Assembly (NCBI RefSeq): GCF_004127215.1
Contig: NZ_QEWJ01000004.1
Coordinates: 62,001-126,000, forward strand
Length of the DNA stretch: 64,000 nt
Direction of reading: 5' to 3'
DNA from: Streptococcus oralis
GTDB lineage: Bacteria > Bacillota > Bacilli > Lactobacillales > Streptococcaceae
The number at the start of each line of letters is the position of its first letter. Position 1 is the stretch's first letter. A program made the translations under genes and the position numbers. The notes beneath the pieces were generated by a model. That model searched no databases. It worked only from the letters and a program-made list of their open reading frames with translations, and was not told the origin of the DNA. Below, in pieces: positions 55,669 through 64,000 of this stretch.

Positions 55669-56655
55669 ATGCCCGTTACGATTAAAGACGTGGCCAAGGC
55701 AGCAGGTGTCTCACCTTCAACTGTTACCCGCGTTATTCAAAACAAATCAACGATTAGTGATGAAACCAAAAAACGAGTTCGCAAGGCGATGAAGGAGCTC
55801 AACTACCACCCCAATCTCAATGCTCGTAGCTTGGTAAGTAGCTATACTCAAGTTATCGGCCTGGTGCTTCCTGATGACTCGGATGCCTTTTACCAAAATC
55901 CTTTCTTCCCATCTGTCCTTCGTGGTATCGCCCAAGTCGCGTCTGAAAACCACTATGCTATTCAGATTGCAACGGGGAAAGATGCAAAAGAGCGGCTCAA
56001 AGCTATTTCCCAGATGGTCTATGGTAAGCGTGTAGATGGTTTGATTTTCCTCTATGCCCAAGAAGAAGATCCTTTGGTTAAGCTAGTAGCAGATGAGCAA
56101 TTTCCTTTCCTTATCTTAGGTAAATCTCTATCTCCCTTCATTCCGCTCGTCGATAATGACAATGTCCAGGCAGGTTTTGATGCAACAGAATATTTCATCA
56201 AAAAAGGATGCAAGCGAATTGCCTTCATCGGAGGAACCAAAAAACTTTTCGTAACACAAGATCGTCTAATGGGTTATGAGTTAGCTCTTAAACAATACCA
56301 ACTTCCTATTGATCCAAATCTGACCTACTTTGCGACCGAATTTCTTGAAGATAATGGTTATCGCTTTAGTAAACTTCTCTTCGAGCATGATCCAAATATT
56401 GATGCTATTATTACTATTGATAGCCTTCTTGCTGCAGGGGTCTGTGATTACATCGCAAAACACCAACTGGATGTCCCTGTCCTCAGCTTTGACTCGGTCA
56501 ACCCTAAACTGAACTTGGCAGCCTATGTGGATATCAATAGCTTAGAACTCGGGCGCGTTTCCTTTGAAACCATTCTCCAGATTATTAACGATGCCAAAAA
56601 CAATAAACAGATTTGTTACCGCCAGTTGATTGGACACAAAATTATCGAAAAATAA
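55669..56655 (+). CDS. malR: Maltose operon repressor, LacI family
   Basis: 328 aa. LacI-type headpiece TIKDVAKAAGVSPSTVTRVI (residues 3-22) and hinge helix LNARSLVSSYTQVIGLVLP, then a periplasmic-binding-like effector domain. It should bind the GCAAACGTTTGC-type operators at malQP, malXCD and the distant neopullulanase gene. It starts 9 bp after malA. Confidence 0.94.
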   Translation: MPVTIKDVAKAAGVSPSTVTRVIQNKSTISDETKKRVRKAMKELNYHPNLNARSLVSSYTQVIGLVLPDDSDAFYQNPFFPSVLRGIAQVASENHYAIQIATGKDAKERLKAISQMVYGKRVDGLIFLYAQEEDPLVKLVADEQFPFLILGKSLSPFIPLVDNDNVQAGFDATEYFIKKGCKRIAFIGGTKKLFVTQDRLMGYELALKQYQLPIDPNLTYFATEFLEDNGYRFSKLLFEHDPNIDAIITIDSLLAAGVCDYIAKHQLDVPVLSFDSVNPKLNLAAYVDINSLELGRVSFETILQIINDAKNNKQICYRQLIGHKIIEK

Positions 56656-56680
56656 AGACCAGCCTCAAGGCTGGTCTTTT
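56654..56680. terminator. Bidirectional terminator between malR and the YitT gene
   Basis: AAAGACCAGCCT-ca-AGGCTGGTCTTT, perfect 12-bp stem with T residues on both strands. Confidence 0.88.
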
Positions 56681-56688
56681 GAGTATTA

Positions 56689-57630
56689 TTAATTGTCTGT
56701 TTCTACGAATCGTCCTAGGATGTGGACATTTTCGGATACAGAGACAAAGGCTGTCGGATCGACCTGTTTCATGATGTGTTTAAAATCATTAAACTCTGCT
56801 CGCGTGATAACCGTAATCAAGACTGCTTTTCTCTCATGATTATAGGTTCCTTCTGCATCGTGGATCATGGTTGCTCCGCGGTGCAATTTTTTATGGATTT
56901 TTGCGATTACCTTGTCAGGATTATTGGTCACAATCATGGCCTGCATGCGTTTTTGCTTTGTAAAGACCGCATCTGTCACACGGCTCGATACAAAAATGGT
57001 GATCATAGAGTAGAGGGCGTATTTCCAACCAAAGGTCAGACCTGCTATCAGCATGATGGTTCCATTTACCAAGAAAGAAATACTGCCGACATTCTTACCC
57101 GTTTTCTTTCGAATGGTGAGACTGACGATATCTGTACCTCCGCTAGAAATATTGTTACGGAGTGCAAAACCAATCCCCAAGCCCATGACAACACCCCCAA
57201 AAAGAGCATTGATGATGGGATCCTCTGTCAAGGTCACAACTGGCACAAGCTGGATAAAGAGGGAACTCATGGATACTGTGATAAAGGTAAAGATTGTAAA
57301 CTTATGCCCAATCTGATACCAAGCCAAAATCATCAACGGAAAATTGATGGCATAAAAGGTCAGCGATATCGGAATATAAAAACCAAACCAGTGATTACTC
57401 AAAGCAGAGATAATCTGTGCCAAACCCGTCGCACCACTGGAGTAAACGTGTCCTGGTTGAAAAAAGAAATTGACTGCTACTGCTGACAGAAAGCCATAAA
57501 CCAGAGAAGCCGATACTTTCTCATCATATTTTTCCCGAGAGATACTTTGTAAAACTCGTAAGATTTTTATCTGATAAGCAAAGCGGCGCAGATAATAGCG
57601 CCACCGCTTAATTCGTTTTGCTTGTTTCAT
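56689..57630 (-). CDS. YitT-family membrane protein (DUF161/DUF2179)
   Basis: 313 aa. A basic N-terminus, five membrane segments (about 42-205) with the [21 protein letters not shown] and [20 protein letters not shown] signatures, and a cytoplasmic DUF2179 domain (about 225-310). Function unknown; transporter-like. It overlaps the 3' end of aspS by 23 nt and is cotranscribed with it. Confidence 0.88.
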   Translation of the reverse strand: MKQAKRIKRWRYYLRRFAYQIKILRVLQSISREKYDEKVSASLVYGFLSAVAVNFFFQPGHVYSSGATGLAQIISALSNHWFGFYIPISLTFYAINFPLMILAWYQIGHKFTIFTFITVSMSSLFIQLVPVVTLTEDPIINALFGGVVMGLGIGFALRNNISSGGTDIVSLTIRKKTGKNVGSISFLVNGTIMLIAGLTFGWKYALYSMITIFVSSRVTDAVFTKQKRMQAMIVTNNPDKVIAKIHKKLHRGATMIHDAEGTYNHERKAVLITVITRAEFNDFKHIMKQVDPTAFVSVSENVHILGRFVETDN

Positions 57631-59371
57631 CTTCTTCTACTTGTAAGCTGAGTTCCTCTAGTTGTTTGAGAGCGACTGTTGATGGAGCTTGTGTCATTGG
57701 GTCGGTTGCCTTATTGTTCTTAGGAAAGGCAATGACTTCACGGATATTTTCTTCTCCTGCTAAGAGCATCACAAAACGGTCAAGACCGATAGCCAAGCCA
57801 CCGTGGGGTGGGAAACCATAGTCCATGGCTTCAAGAAGGAAGCCAAACTGGTCATTTGCTTCTTCAGCTGAGAAACCAAGAGCCTTAAACATGCGTTCTT
57901 GAAGGTCTTTTTGGTTGATACGAAGACTACCACCACCAAGCTCATAACCATTCAAAACGATATCGTAGGCAATGGCTCGAACCTTAGCCAAATCACCTTC
58001 TAATTCGTAAGCTGTTTCTTCCTGTGGAAGAGTAAATGGATGGTGGGCGCTCATGTAGCGACCTTCTTCTTCAGACCATTCAAACATTGGCCAATCAACC
58101 ACCCAAAGGAAGTTGAACTTATCGTTATCAATCAAGCCAAGCTCTTTGGCGATACGGCCACGAAGGGCGCCTAGTGTTGCATTGGCCACTTCAAGCGTAT
58201 CTGCTACAAAGAGAACCAAGTCCTTATCTTCAAGATCAAGTGTGCTAGTCAAATCACCTTGGATGCTCGTCAAGAACTTAGCAACTGGTCCGTTTAATTC
58301 TCCATCCACAACCTTGACCCAAGCAAGACCCTTAGCACCATACTGCTTGGCTACTTCGGTCATCTTGTCGATGTCTTTACGCGAATAGTTGTCCGCAGCC
58401 CCTTTAATGACAATCGCTTTAACTGCAGGTGCTTCTGAAAAGACCTTGAAGTCCACACCCTTAACGACTGCTGTCAAGTCTTGAAGCAACATGTCAAAAC
58501 GGGTATCTGGCTTGTCAGAACCGTAAAGAGCCATAGCGTCATCGTATTTCATACGAGGGAATGGAAGTGTTACTTCAATGCCTTTGGTTTCTTTCATCAC
58601 GCGCGCAATCAAGCCTTCTGTAATATCTTGGATTTCTTGCTCTGTAAGGAAGGATGTTTCCAAGTCGACCTGGGTAAATTCAGGCTGGCGGTCTCCACGC
58701 AAGTCTTCGTCACGGAAACATTTGACGATTTGGTAGTAACGGTCAAATCCAGCATTCATCAACAATTGTTTGGTAATCTGTGGACTTTGAGGAAGAGCGT
58801 AGAAATGACCTTTATTGACACGAGATGGCACCAAATAGTCACGTGCCCCTTCTGGCGTTGACTTAGAAAGGAAGGGGGTTTCCACATCAATAAACTCCAA
58901 CTCGTCCAAGTAGTTGCGGATAGAGTGGGTCACCTTAGCACGAAGTTTGAGATTTTCCAACATCTCTGGACGACGAAGGTCAAGGTAACGGTAACGTAGA
59001 CGCGTATCATCATTGGCCTCAATGCCATCCTTAATCTCAAATGGGGTTGTTTTAGCGGTGTTTAGGACTGTCAGGGCTGTCACGTTCAACTCAACTGCAC
59101 CCGTTGCTAATTTATCATTTGCTTGCTCGCGTGCCACAACCTGACCCGTCACCTCTATGACAAATTCGCTACGAAAGCTTTCAGCTGTTGCCATGACTTC
59201 TGCTGAAACTTTTTCTGGATTGATAACCAACTGCATGATTCCTTCACGGTCACGAAGGTCGATAAAGATCAAACCGCCCAAATCACGACGACGGCCAACC
59301 CATCCTTTCAAGGTAATTTCTTGTCCGATGTGTTCCTCACGAACACGACCAGCATACATACTACGTTTCAT
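57608..59371 (-). CDS. aspS: Aspartyl-tRNA synthetase
   Basis: 587 aa, bacterial class IIb type. OB-fold anticodon domain at the N-terminus ([22 protein letters not shown]), motif 2 [18 protein letters not shown], a bacterial GAD insertion (about 300-400), and motif 3 [13 protein letters not shown]. Start with GAGGAG. Promoter with TGGTAAAAT (59408-59400). Confidence 0.96.
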   Translation of the reverse strand: MKRSMYAGRVREEHIGQEITLKGWVGRRRDLGGLIFIDLRDREGIMQLVINPEKVSAEVMATAESFRSEFVIEVTGQVVAREQANDKLATGAVELNVTALTVLNTAKTTPFEIKDGIEANDDTRLRYRYLDLRRPEMLENLKLRAKVTHSIRNYLDELEFIDVETPFLSKSTPEGARDYLVPSRVNKGHFYALPQSPQITKQLLMNAGFDRYYQIVKCFRDEDLRGDRQPEFTQVDLETSFLTEQEIQDITEGLIARVMKETKGIEVTLPFPRMKYDDAMALYGSDKPDTRFDMLLQDLTAVVKGVDFKVFSEAPAVKAIVIKGAADNYSRKDIDKMTEVAKQYGAKGLAWVKVVDGELNGPVAKFLTSIQGDLTSTLDLEDKDLVLFVADTLEVANATLGALRGRIAKELGLIDNDKFNFLWVVDWPMFEWSEEEGRYMSAHHPFTLPQEETAYELEGDLAKVRAIAYDIVLNGYELGGGSLRINQKDLQERMFKALGFSAEEANDQFGFLLEAMDYGFPPHGGLAIGLDRFVMLLAGEENIREVIAFPKNNKATDPMTQAPSTVALKQLEELSLQVEEDETSKTN

Positions 59372-59498
59372 GTTTTCTCTCCTCTTTTATTCTGTTACTA
59401 TTTTACCATAAAAGCGCAGGCTCTTCATGAAAATCAGCAGAAAAGTTTGGTTGTCTGTAAAAATCAAAACGAAGAGCTAAAAAATCATGACAACATCA

Positions 59499-59528
59499 AA
59501 AAATCCGATGAAGACACCATCGGATTTT
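59499..59528 (-). terminator. Terminator of the small membrane-protein operon
   Basis: AAAATCCGATG pairs with CATCGGATTTT; on the minus strand a run of T follows. Confidence 0.85.
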
Positions 59529-59529
59529 C

Positions 59530-59760
59530 TTATTTTGATTCTTGACCTTTTTTACGTTTTTCCGCGATTTCAGCCGCTTTTTTAGGCAGAACAATCTCCG
59601 TCGCATAAGCTGAAGCAAAACGCAAGACACCTGCAATAGGTGCAAAAATCACTGCTAGATTGTTGAAAAAGAAATCGCCTTTAAAGGCATAGGCAAGTGC
59701 CCCGATGATAAAGAAGAGAACAACTGCCTGTATCACTGCTAATAAAATTACTCGTTTCAT
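59530..59760 (-). CDS. Small two-helix membrane protein
   Basis: 76 aa. Hydrophobic segments at about 3-25 and 33-52 and a very basic tail (KKAAEIAEKRKKGQ). Start with AGGAGG. It follows the CPBP protease gene by 17 bp. Not recognised. Confidence 0.65.
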   Translation of the reverse strand: MKRVILLAVIQAVVLFFIIGALAYAFKGDFFFNNLAVIFAPIAGVLRFASAYATEIVLPKKAAEIAEKRKKGQESK

Positions 59761-59777
59761 GTGACCTCCTGACTCTA

Positions 59778-60419
59778 TTATAGCATGAGTATCATCAAAA
59801 AGCCGATTAAATTATTCAAAGCATGTAAAGAAATGCTGTAAAGAAGGCCTTTTCGGCTCACATAAGCTAGACCCAAACTTAATCCCAGACTAGCATAGAC
59901 TAAAAACTGTTGCAAAGTCCCTGGAAAATGAATCAAGGCAAAGAGCACACTCGATACGAGGAGAAACAGAGCTGTCTGTTTGCTATTGTCCTGCTTAGGA
60001 AAGAGGTAGCGCGCCAGCATCCCTCTAAAAATGAGTTCTTCCGTCAGAGGAGCAAAGACCACTACCATAAAGAAACCAAATTCAGGCTGTACCACTGTCA
60101 GTTGGGATACGATTTGTTGATTGGTCGACGGATCGTCTGGTAAAAAGAACTGGGCTGTAATAGCCACTAGTAAAACCAGAGTAGGCAACCAGATATAACG
60201 ATTAAAAGCAGTTGTCTGGATGCTAACCTTTTCTGTCTGATACCACTTGTAAACTCCATAAACATAGGCTCCTGACAGGGCGATATAAAGTGGCAAGACT
60301 CCATAGATTGAAGCCCCTAGTCCAAGAGCTGACAGTGCCATACTCTGAACCAGACCATAACCAAAGAAAAAGGATAGAACAGTTAGAAGAAACCAGCCAA
60401 GATTTTTAAGTATTTTCAT
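59778..60419 (-). CDS. CPBP-family intramembrane glutamic protease
   Basis: 213 aa, about seven membrane segments. Conserved motif 1 EELIFRG (E127, E128, R132), motif 2 FALIHF (H164) and motif 3 HALNN define the CPBP/Abi family. Streptococcal members are often linked to bacteriocin immunity or maturation; no bacteriocin precursor is visible here. Start with AGGAGA. Confidence 0.87.
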   Translation of the reverse strand: MKILKNLGWFLLTVLSFFFGYGLVQSMALSALGLGASIYGVLPLYIALSGAYVYGVYKWYQTEKVSIQTTAFNRYIWLPTLVLLVAITAQFFLPDDPSTNQQIVSQLTVVQPEFGFFMVVVFAPLTEELIFRGMLARYLFPKQDNSKQTALFLLVSSVLFALIHFPGTLQQFLVYASLGLSLGLAYVSRKGLLYSISLHALNNLIGFLMILML

Positions 60420-60428
60420 AAAGATCTC

Positions 60429-61136
60429 CTATTTGAAATAACGTTTTGTTTTGCGTAACTGCGCAAAATTGATGTAAAGATGAATTACAACCAAAAGAAC
60501 TAAAGCAACAAGTTGTATTTCTTGTAAAATGATTGATAGCACCAATAATAAAATATAAAGTTCTGGGAGTAAAATTTGGTTTAATCTAAACAGGGTCAAA
60601 TAGGTATTCTCCATTTCTGCTTGCTTTTCTCCCTCATCATAAGTATCTAGGAATTCTAACATTTCCTTAGGAGTTGCCATGATAGAAAGTTTATAATTAC
60701 GGATCAAGCTAGTCGTATTGAGACAGTAGCTACCCACAAAAATTACAAGTATAGCTAAGAGAAAAGGAGATAAAGATAATCTAAACCCAGGAAACATGGT
60801 AACTAAGCTAAATAACATACTAATTAGCAAAGTACTATTAGCCACTGTACCATAATCTAAGAAACGATACATCCTAATATAGTCTTGTTCACTTTGTTCG
60901 TCGTCTTCTTCTCTTTGGTAGTTATTGTAGGCTTTACGACTCATTCTGGTAAAATAAAGAGCTAAAATTGTTGAAATAATCCCAAACCAGAAAAAGAAGG
61001 CATCTAGAACAAACAGTACTTGATTTTTAGAAATTTCTGAACGAAGACTAGCAAAGCCAGTACCAATCATTCCCAATAAAACACCTAACAGTACACTCCC
61101 CAACAAAATTAATAAATGTTTCTTTTTCATATTCAT
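60429..61136 (-). CDS. DUF3169-like membrane protein
   Basis: 235 aa, about six membrane segments in three pairs (8-30 and 42-62; 97-118 and 124-142; 185-205 and 208-227) with a charged loop at 65-85. A second ATG 6 bp in is also possible. Such proteins commonly accompany small XRE regulators in Firmicutes. Function unknown. Confidence 0.72.
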   Translation of the reverse strand: MNMKKKHLLILLGSVLLGVLLGMIGTGFASLRSEISKNQVLFVLDAFFFWFGIISTILALYFTRMSRKAYNNYQREEDDEQSEQDYIRMYRFLDYGTVANSTLLISMLFSLVTMFPGFRLSLSPFLLAILVIFVGSYCLNTTSLIRNYKLSIMATPKEMLEFLDTYDEGEKQAEMENTYLTLFRLNQILLPELYILLLVLSIILQEIQLVALVLLVVIHLYINFAQLRKTKRYFK

Positions 61137-61148
61137 CTTCTTTCTAAA

Positions 61149-61499
61149 CTACACCAATCCAACTAACCACTGACCAAAAGCTTTTCCTGATTCATAAATT
61201 GCTGTCAAACCCTCTGTTCCAAGTGATACTAAAATCAAACAAACAGCAAACAAGAGAATAGCTTGGTTTCTTGCTTTTTTCGCCCCTTCTCTTAAAGGAT
61301 CTCTCCCAAGCCAGCCTGCTAGATAAGCATATAGGATGACTGTTAAAATCCCAAACTCTGTTGACGAAAGAAACAACAAAATTGCTACTAAACGGATAAC
61401 GTTAGTCTTGATATTAAAATAATTTCCTAAACCTGCACAGACACCTGCAAGTTCTTTGTTCTCAGTATCTACTTGAAAACCTGCTAAAAATTCTTTCAT
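61149..61499 (-). CDS. PspC-domain protein
   Basis: 116 aa. PspC domain at residues 10-72 (KELAGVCAGLGNYFNIKTNVIR, then two hydrophobic segments, YLAGWLGRDPL), then a third hydrophobic region (80-105). In phage-shock systems PspC senses membrane stress; no PspA or LiaFSR homologue is adjacent. Its start overlaps the next upstream gene by 4 nt. Confidence 0.83.
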   Translation of the reverse strand: MKEFLAGFQVDTENKELAGVCAGLGNYFNIKTNVIRLVAILLFLSSTEFGILTVILYAYLAGWLGRDPLREGAKKARNQAILLFAVCLILVSLGTEGLTAIYESGKAFGQWLVGLV

Positions 61500-61699
61500 A
61501 TTCCTTCTCCTTTTTCACTTGCTAGATTTTTTGATTTCTTTTCAATCCATTCAATTACTGGTATGAGAGTAAAATAGGCCCAAATAAATTGGTCACTTTG
61601 ATAGGGATTAAACCAGCCTAAGTCTATCCCAATCAATAGAAACACGCTGACTACTAGAGCTATAGCAACTATATAATAAATCACTTTATACTTATTCAT
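61496..61699 (-). CDS. Small membrane protein, unknown
   Basis: 67 aa with two hydrophobic segments (about 5-25, 37-54) and a basic tail. Overlaps both neighbours (ATGA with PspC; TAATG with the regulator). Not recognised. Confidence 0.65.
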   Translation of the reverse strand: MNKYKVIYYIVAIALVVSVFLLIGIDLGWFNPYQSDQFIWAYFTLIPVIEWIEKKSKNLASEKGEGI

Positions 61700-61905
61700 T
61701 ATTCATCCTCCTCTATACGAAATACCGACTCGACTGGTTCATTGAATATCTGTGAAATCTTCAGGGCGATCACAACCGACGGGGTATATTCATCCCTCTC
61801 AAGCAGACTGATAGTCTGTCGAGAGACCCCTGCTAGCTTGGCTAGTTCGGTTTGGTTGAGACCATCGCGAGCTCGAAGCTCTTTTAGACGATTTTTTAGT
61901 TGCAT
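61699..61905 (-). CDS. Small XRE-family regulator
   Basis: 68 aa from ATG 61905 (AGGTG upstream). A single helix-turn-helix: LNQTELAKLAGVSRQTISLLERDEYTPSV. Very similar in form to YozG/Cro-like autoregulators found with membrane-protein operons. It probably binds the perfect 10-bp inverted repeat at the operon promoter. Confidence 0.85.
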   Translation of the reverse strand: MQLKNRLKELRARDGLNQTELAKLAGVSRQTISLLERDEYTPSVVIALKISQIFNEPVESVFRIEEDE

Positions 61906-61914
61906 GTTACACAC

Positions 61915-62229
61915 CTACTCTCCGTCAAATTCAACGGTTTGGATATCCTCAATACGTTGCAACTTGAATTTTTCTTTTCCTTTTTTATCTACACGTCGTA
62001 GCTTGACCCACTCCTCATCAACATCTACAACTTCCCAGTTGTCTGTCCCAAACAATTGTCCAACGATGACCGGTTTTTTCCCAATCAGTTCTTTTAAAAT
62101 TCTTGACATTTCTTTATTTCCTTTCTGTTTTTGCTCAATTCTTTTGATTTTATTCTCTAGTTTCTTGACCCTTTGGGTATGATAGAGATAAAACATAATC
62201 ACAAGAGGTACAAATCCTAATGCCCACAT
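61915..62229 (-). CDS. Membrane-anchored small protein, unknown
   Basis: 104 aa from ATG 62229 (GAAAGGAACG). One N-terminal membrane segment (WALGFVPLVIMFYLYH), a coiled-coil-like basic helix, then a compact beta-rich C-terminus (VGQLFGTDNWEVVDVDEEWVKLR). First gene of the operon. Longer in-frame reading crosses the promoter and is rejected. Confidence 0.65.
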   Translation of the reverse strand: MWALGFVPLVIMFYLYHTQRVKKLENKIKRIEQKQKGNKEMSRILKELIGKKPVIVGQLFGTDNWEVVDVDEEWVKLRRVDKKGKEKFKLQRIEDIQTVEFDGE

Positions 62230-62268
62230 AATCGTTCCTTTCTGGTTTCTATTTCTTAACTTGAATTT

Positions 62269-62313
62269 ATTGTAACACATCTTTTTCTTTTTGACAACAA
62301 TATTTGTCAAAAA
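62269..62313 (-). promoter_or_regulatory. Promoter with perfect 10-bp inverted repeat
   Basis: -35 TTGTCA (62297-62292), 17 bp, -10 TACAAT (62274-62269). TTTTTGACAA (62288-62297) and TTGTCAAAAA (62304-62313) are perfect arms 6 bp apart, one covering the -35. Likely operator of the XRE regulator encoded downstream. Confidence 0.8.
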
Positions 62314-62346
62314 GTTTATGATTTTTGTCATTTTGCAAAAGAAAAA

Positions 62347-62368
62347 GGTCAGGAGTAGGTTCCTGACC
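62347..62368 (-). terminator. hisS terminator
   Basis: GGTCAGGA pairs with TCCTGACC; on the minus strand TTTTTC follows. Confidence 0.85.
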
Positions 62369-62381
62369 GGTTTATCTGTTA

Positions 62382-63662
62382 TTAAAACCCTAGTTTTTCA
62401 AAGACTTCTGAGAAGTTTTGGCTGATTGTATCAAGCGTAACTTCCACCTCTTCTCGAGTTTGGTTGTTCTTGACTGTCACTTGTCCGCTTTCGACTTCAC
62501 TCTCTCCTAGGGTGATAAGGGTCTTAGCCGCAAAGACATCGGCTGACTTGAACTGAGCTTTGAGTTTACGGTTGAGGTAATCACGCTCTGCTTTGAAACC
62601 TTGTTGGCGAAGGGCTTGCACCAACTCCAAGGCCTTGATATTTGCTCCTTCACCCAAGACTGCAATATAAACATCTAGAGCGTTTTCGATAGGGAGGGCC
62701 ACCCCTTGCTTTTCAAGAATGAGCAGCAGGCGTTCTACACCAAGTCCAAAACCAAAGCCAGCAGTTTCTGGGCCTCCAAAGTAAGCAACCAAGCCATCGT
62801 AGCGACCACCTGCACAGACCGTCAAGTCATTACCCTCAATCTCTGTGATAAATTCAAAAATCGTGTGGTTGTAGTAGTCCAGACCACGTACCATATTGGT
62901 ATCGATGATATAGTCTACTCCAAGAGTTTCCAACATCTGACGCACAGCATCAAAATGAGCCTGGCTTTCTTCATCAAGGAAGTCCAAGATAGAAGGCGCA
63001 TTCTCTACCGCTACCTTGTCTTCTTTTTCCTTAGAGTCCAAGACACGGAGAGGGTTTTCCTCTAAACGACGTTGGCTATCCTTAGACAAGGTCTCCTTGA
63101 GCGGTGTCAAATAGTCAATCAAGGCTTGGCGGTAGGCCGCACGACTCTCAGGATTGCCAAGAGTGTTGAGGTGCAGTTTGACACCTTGGATACCGATTTC
63201 TTTCAAGAAATGGGCTGCCATCGCGATGGTTTCCACATCTGTAGCTGGATTGCTAGAGCCAAAGCACTCAACACCGATTTGGTGGAACTGGCGTAAACGA
63301 CCTGCTTGCGGACGCTCATAACGGAACATTGGACCCATGTAGTAGAATTTACTTGGCTTTTGCACTTCTGGGGCGAAGAGTTTATTTTCCACATAGGAAC
63401 GGACAACGGGCGCTGTTCCTTCTGGACGGAGAGTGATGTGGCGGTCACCCTTGTCATAAAAATCATACATTTCCTTGGTTACGATATCAGTCGTATCCCC
63501 GACAGAGCGACTGATAACCTCGTAATGCTCAAAAATAGGCGTGCGCACTTCTGCATAGTTATAGCGCTTGAAAATTTCACGTGCAAATCCTTCAACGTAC
63601 TGCCACTTGGCAGACTCAGCAGGTAAAATATCCTGCGTTCCTTTTGGTTTTTGTAATTTCAT
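62382..63662 (-). CDS. hisS: Histidyl-tRNA synthetase
   Basis: 426 aa class IIa synthetase. [11 protein letters not shown] start, motif 2 [19 protein letters not shown], histidine loops [11 protein letters not shown] and GGRYDGL, motif 3 [13 protein letters not shown], and a C-terminal anticodon domain. Start with GAGGATTCCC. The promoter shares a 15-bp sequence around TGGTAAAAT (63700-63692) with aspS. No T-box leader is present. Confidence 0.97.
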   Translation of the reverse strand: MKLQKPKGTQDILPAESAKWQYVEGFAREIFKRYNYAEVRTPIFEHYEVISRSVGDTTDIVTKEMYDFYDKGDRHITLRPEGTAPVVRSYVENKLFAPEVQKPSKFYYMGPMFRYERPQAGRLRQFHQIGVECFGSSNPATDVETIAMAAHFLKEIGIQGVKLHLNTLGNPESRAAYRQALIDYLTPLKETLSKDSQRRLEENPLRVLDSKEKEDKVAVENAPSILDFLDEESQAHFDAVRQMLETLGVDYIIDTNMVRGLDYYNHTIFEFITEIEGNDLTVCAGGRYDGLVAYFGGPETAGFGFGLGVERLLLILEKQGVALPIENALDVYIAVLGEGANIKALELVQALRQQGFKAERDYLNRKLKAQFKSADVFAAKTLITLGESEVESGQVTVKNNQTREEVEVTLDTISQNFSEVFEKLGF

Positions 63663-63828
63663 AGGGAATCCTCTTTAAACTTAATAGTCCTATTTTACCA
63701 TAAATAGAGGGATTAAAACAGTGAGAAAAGAAAATCTCAAAAGAGTCTTTTCAGAAAATTCATCAAAAACTTGCCAAATTGTCAGAATTATGAGAAAATA
63801 GAGGATATTTATCAGGTGGAGGGACGTA

Positions 63829-64000
63829 ATGAGAGACGATATCAAAATCAATGACCGCGCTTTAGCCTTACAAGACCAAATTATCGAAAAACTAGAGAAG
63901 GTTTTTGATACAGATGTGGAATTGGATGTTTACAATCTAGGGCTGATTTATGAAATCAATCTGGACGAAACAGGTCTCTGCAAGATTGTCATGACTTTCA
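63829..64000 (+). CDS. DUF59/MIP18-family protein (cut by window edge)
   Basis: The first 57 codons are visible: MRDDIKINDRALALQDQIIE, then VFDTDVELDVYNLGLIYEI, the opening of the PaaD/SufT-like fold used in Fe-S cluster handling. Start with GGTGGAGGG. Divergent from hisS. Confidence 0.75.
   Translation, partial: MRDDIKINDRALALQDQIIEKLEKVFDTDVELDVYNLGLIYEINLDETGLCKIVMTF

Noticed and set aside
62382-63828. T-box leaders before hisS, aspS or tyrS
   Set aside because: The upstream regions are too short and show no specifier stem or conserved T-box sequence.
1-64000. rRNA or tRNA genes
   Set aside because: No stretch with cloverleaf hallmarks (GTTCGAATC-type T-arm with CCA end) or rRNA sequence was recognised on either strand.

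Overview
The window is chromosomal DNA of a low-GC Firmicute that I place in the Streptococcus mitis group (S. mitis/oralis/infantis-like). The evidence is an SSURE-repeat adhesin of the PavB type beside a TCS08-like two-component system, a CabP/TrkH potassium pair, the pneumococcal-type malQP/malXCD/malAR cluster, and YSIRK/LPxTG surface proteins. From memory, several blocks match pneumococcal gene neighbourhoods but are joined in a different order here.

Layout. 1-5000: the integrase end of a phage-like element (prophage or phage satellite) sitting beside rpsD. It carries a helicase loader, a DnaD-like replication protein, small genes, a divergent repressor control region with three identical operator boxes, and a tyrosine integrase. 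5100-13750: rpsD, the two-component system, the PavB-like adhesin, the K+ uptake genes and a nucleoside phosphorylase. 13860-18370: a beta-helix lipoprotein, an acetyltransferase, and a rhodanese / CoA-disulfide-reductase / rhodanese operon under a CstR-type operator. 18690-28090: a wall-anchored GH95 fucosidase, a GH13 neopullulanase and mutL. 28290-36180: a LytTR/DUF3021 pair, an orphan type II-A tracrRNA with no cas9 or array nearby, a rhomboid / folate / lysine-biosynthesis operon, an EamA transporter and PBP1b. 36320-41000: tyrS, a P-type ATPase with its small DUF6110 partner, and rlmA(II). 41090-46710: a probable type VII-secreted lipase toxin with helical partner proteins and four paralogous lipoproteins interleaved with two truncated toxin copies. 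46880-56655: the maltodextrin regulon. 56690-64000: a YitT protein, aspS, a small membrane-protein/regulator operon, hisS and the start of a DUF59 gene.

The two most interesting elements are the tandem lipase-toxin/lipoprotein array, which looks like an interbacterial toxin with expanded immunity, and the tracrRNA. The tracrRNA anti-repeat matches what I recall of the S. thermophilus CRISPR3 repeat, yet it lies alone between a rhomboid gene and a DUF3021 gene.

Regulation is unusually readable. Three maltodextrin promoters share one operator layout. Several housekeeping promoters share an extended -10 core TGGTAnAAT. Three genes appear to be leaderless. A 10-bp perfect inverted repeat sits on the promoter of an autoregulator-containing operon.
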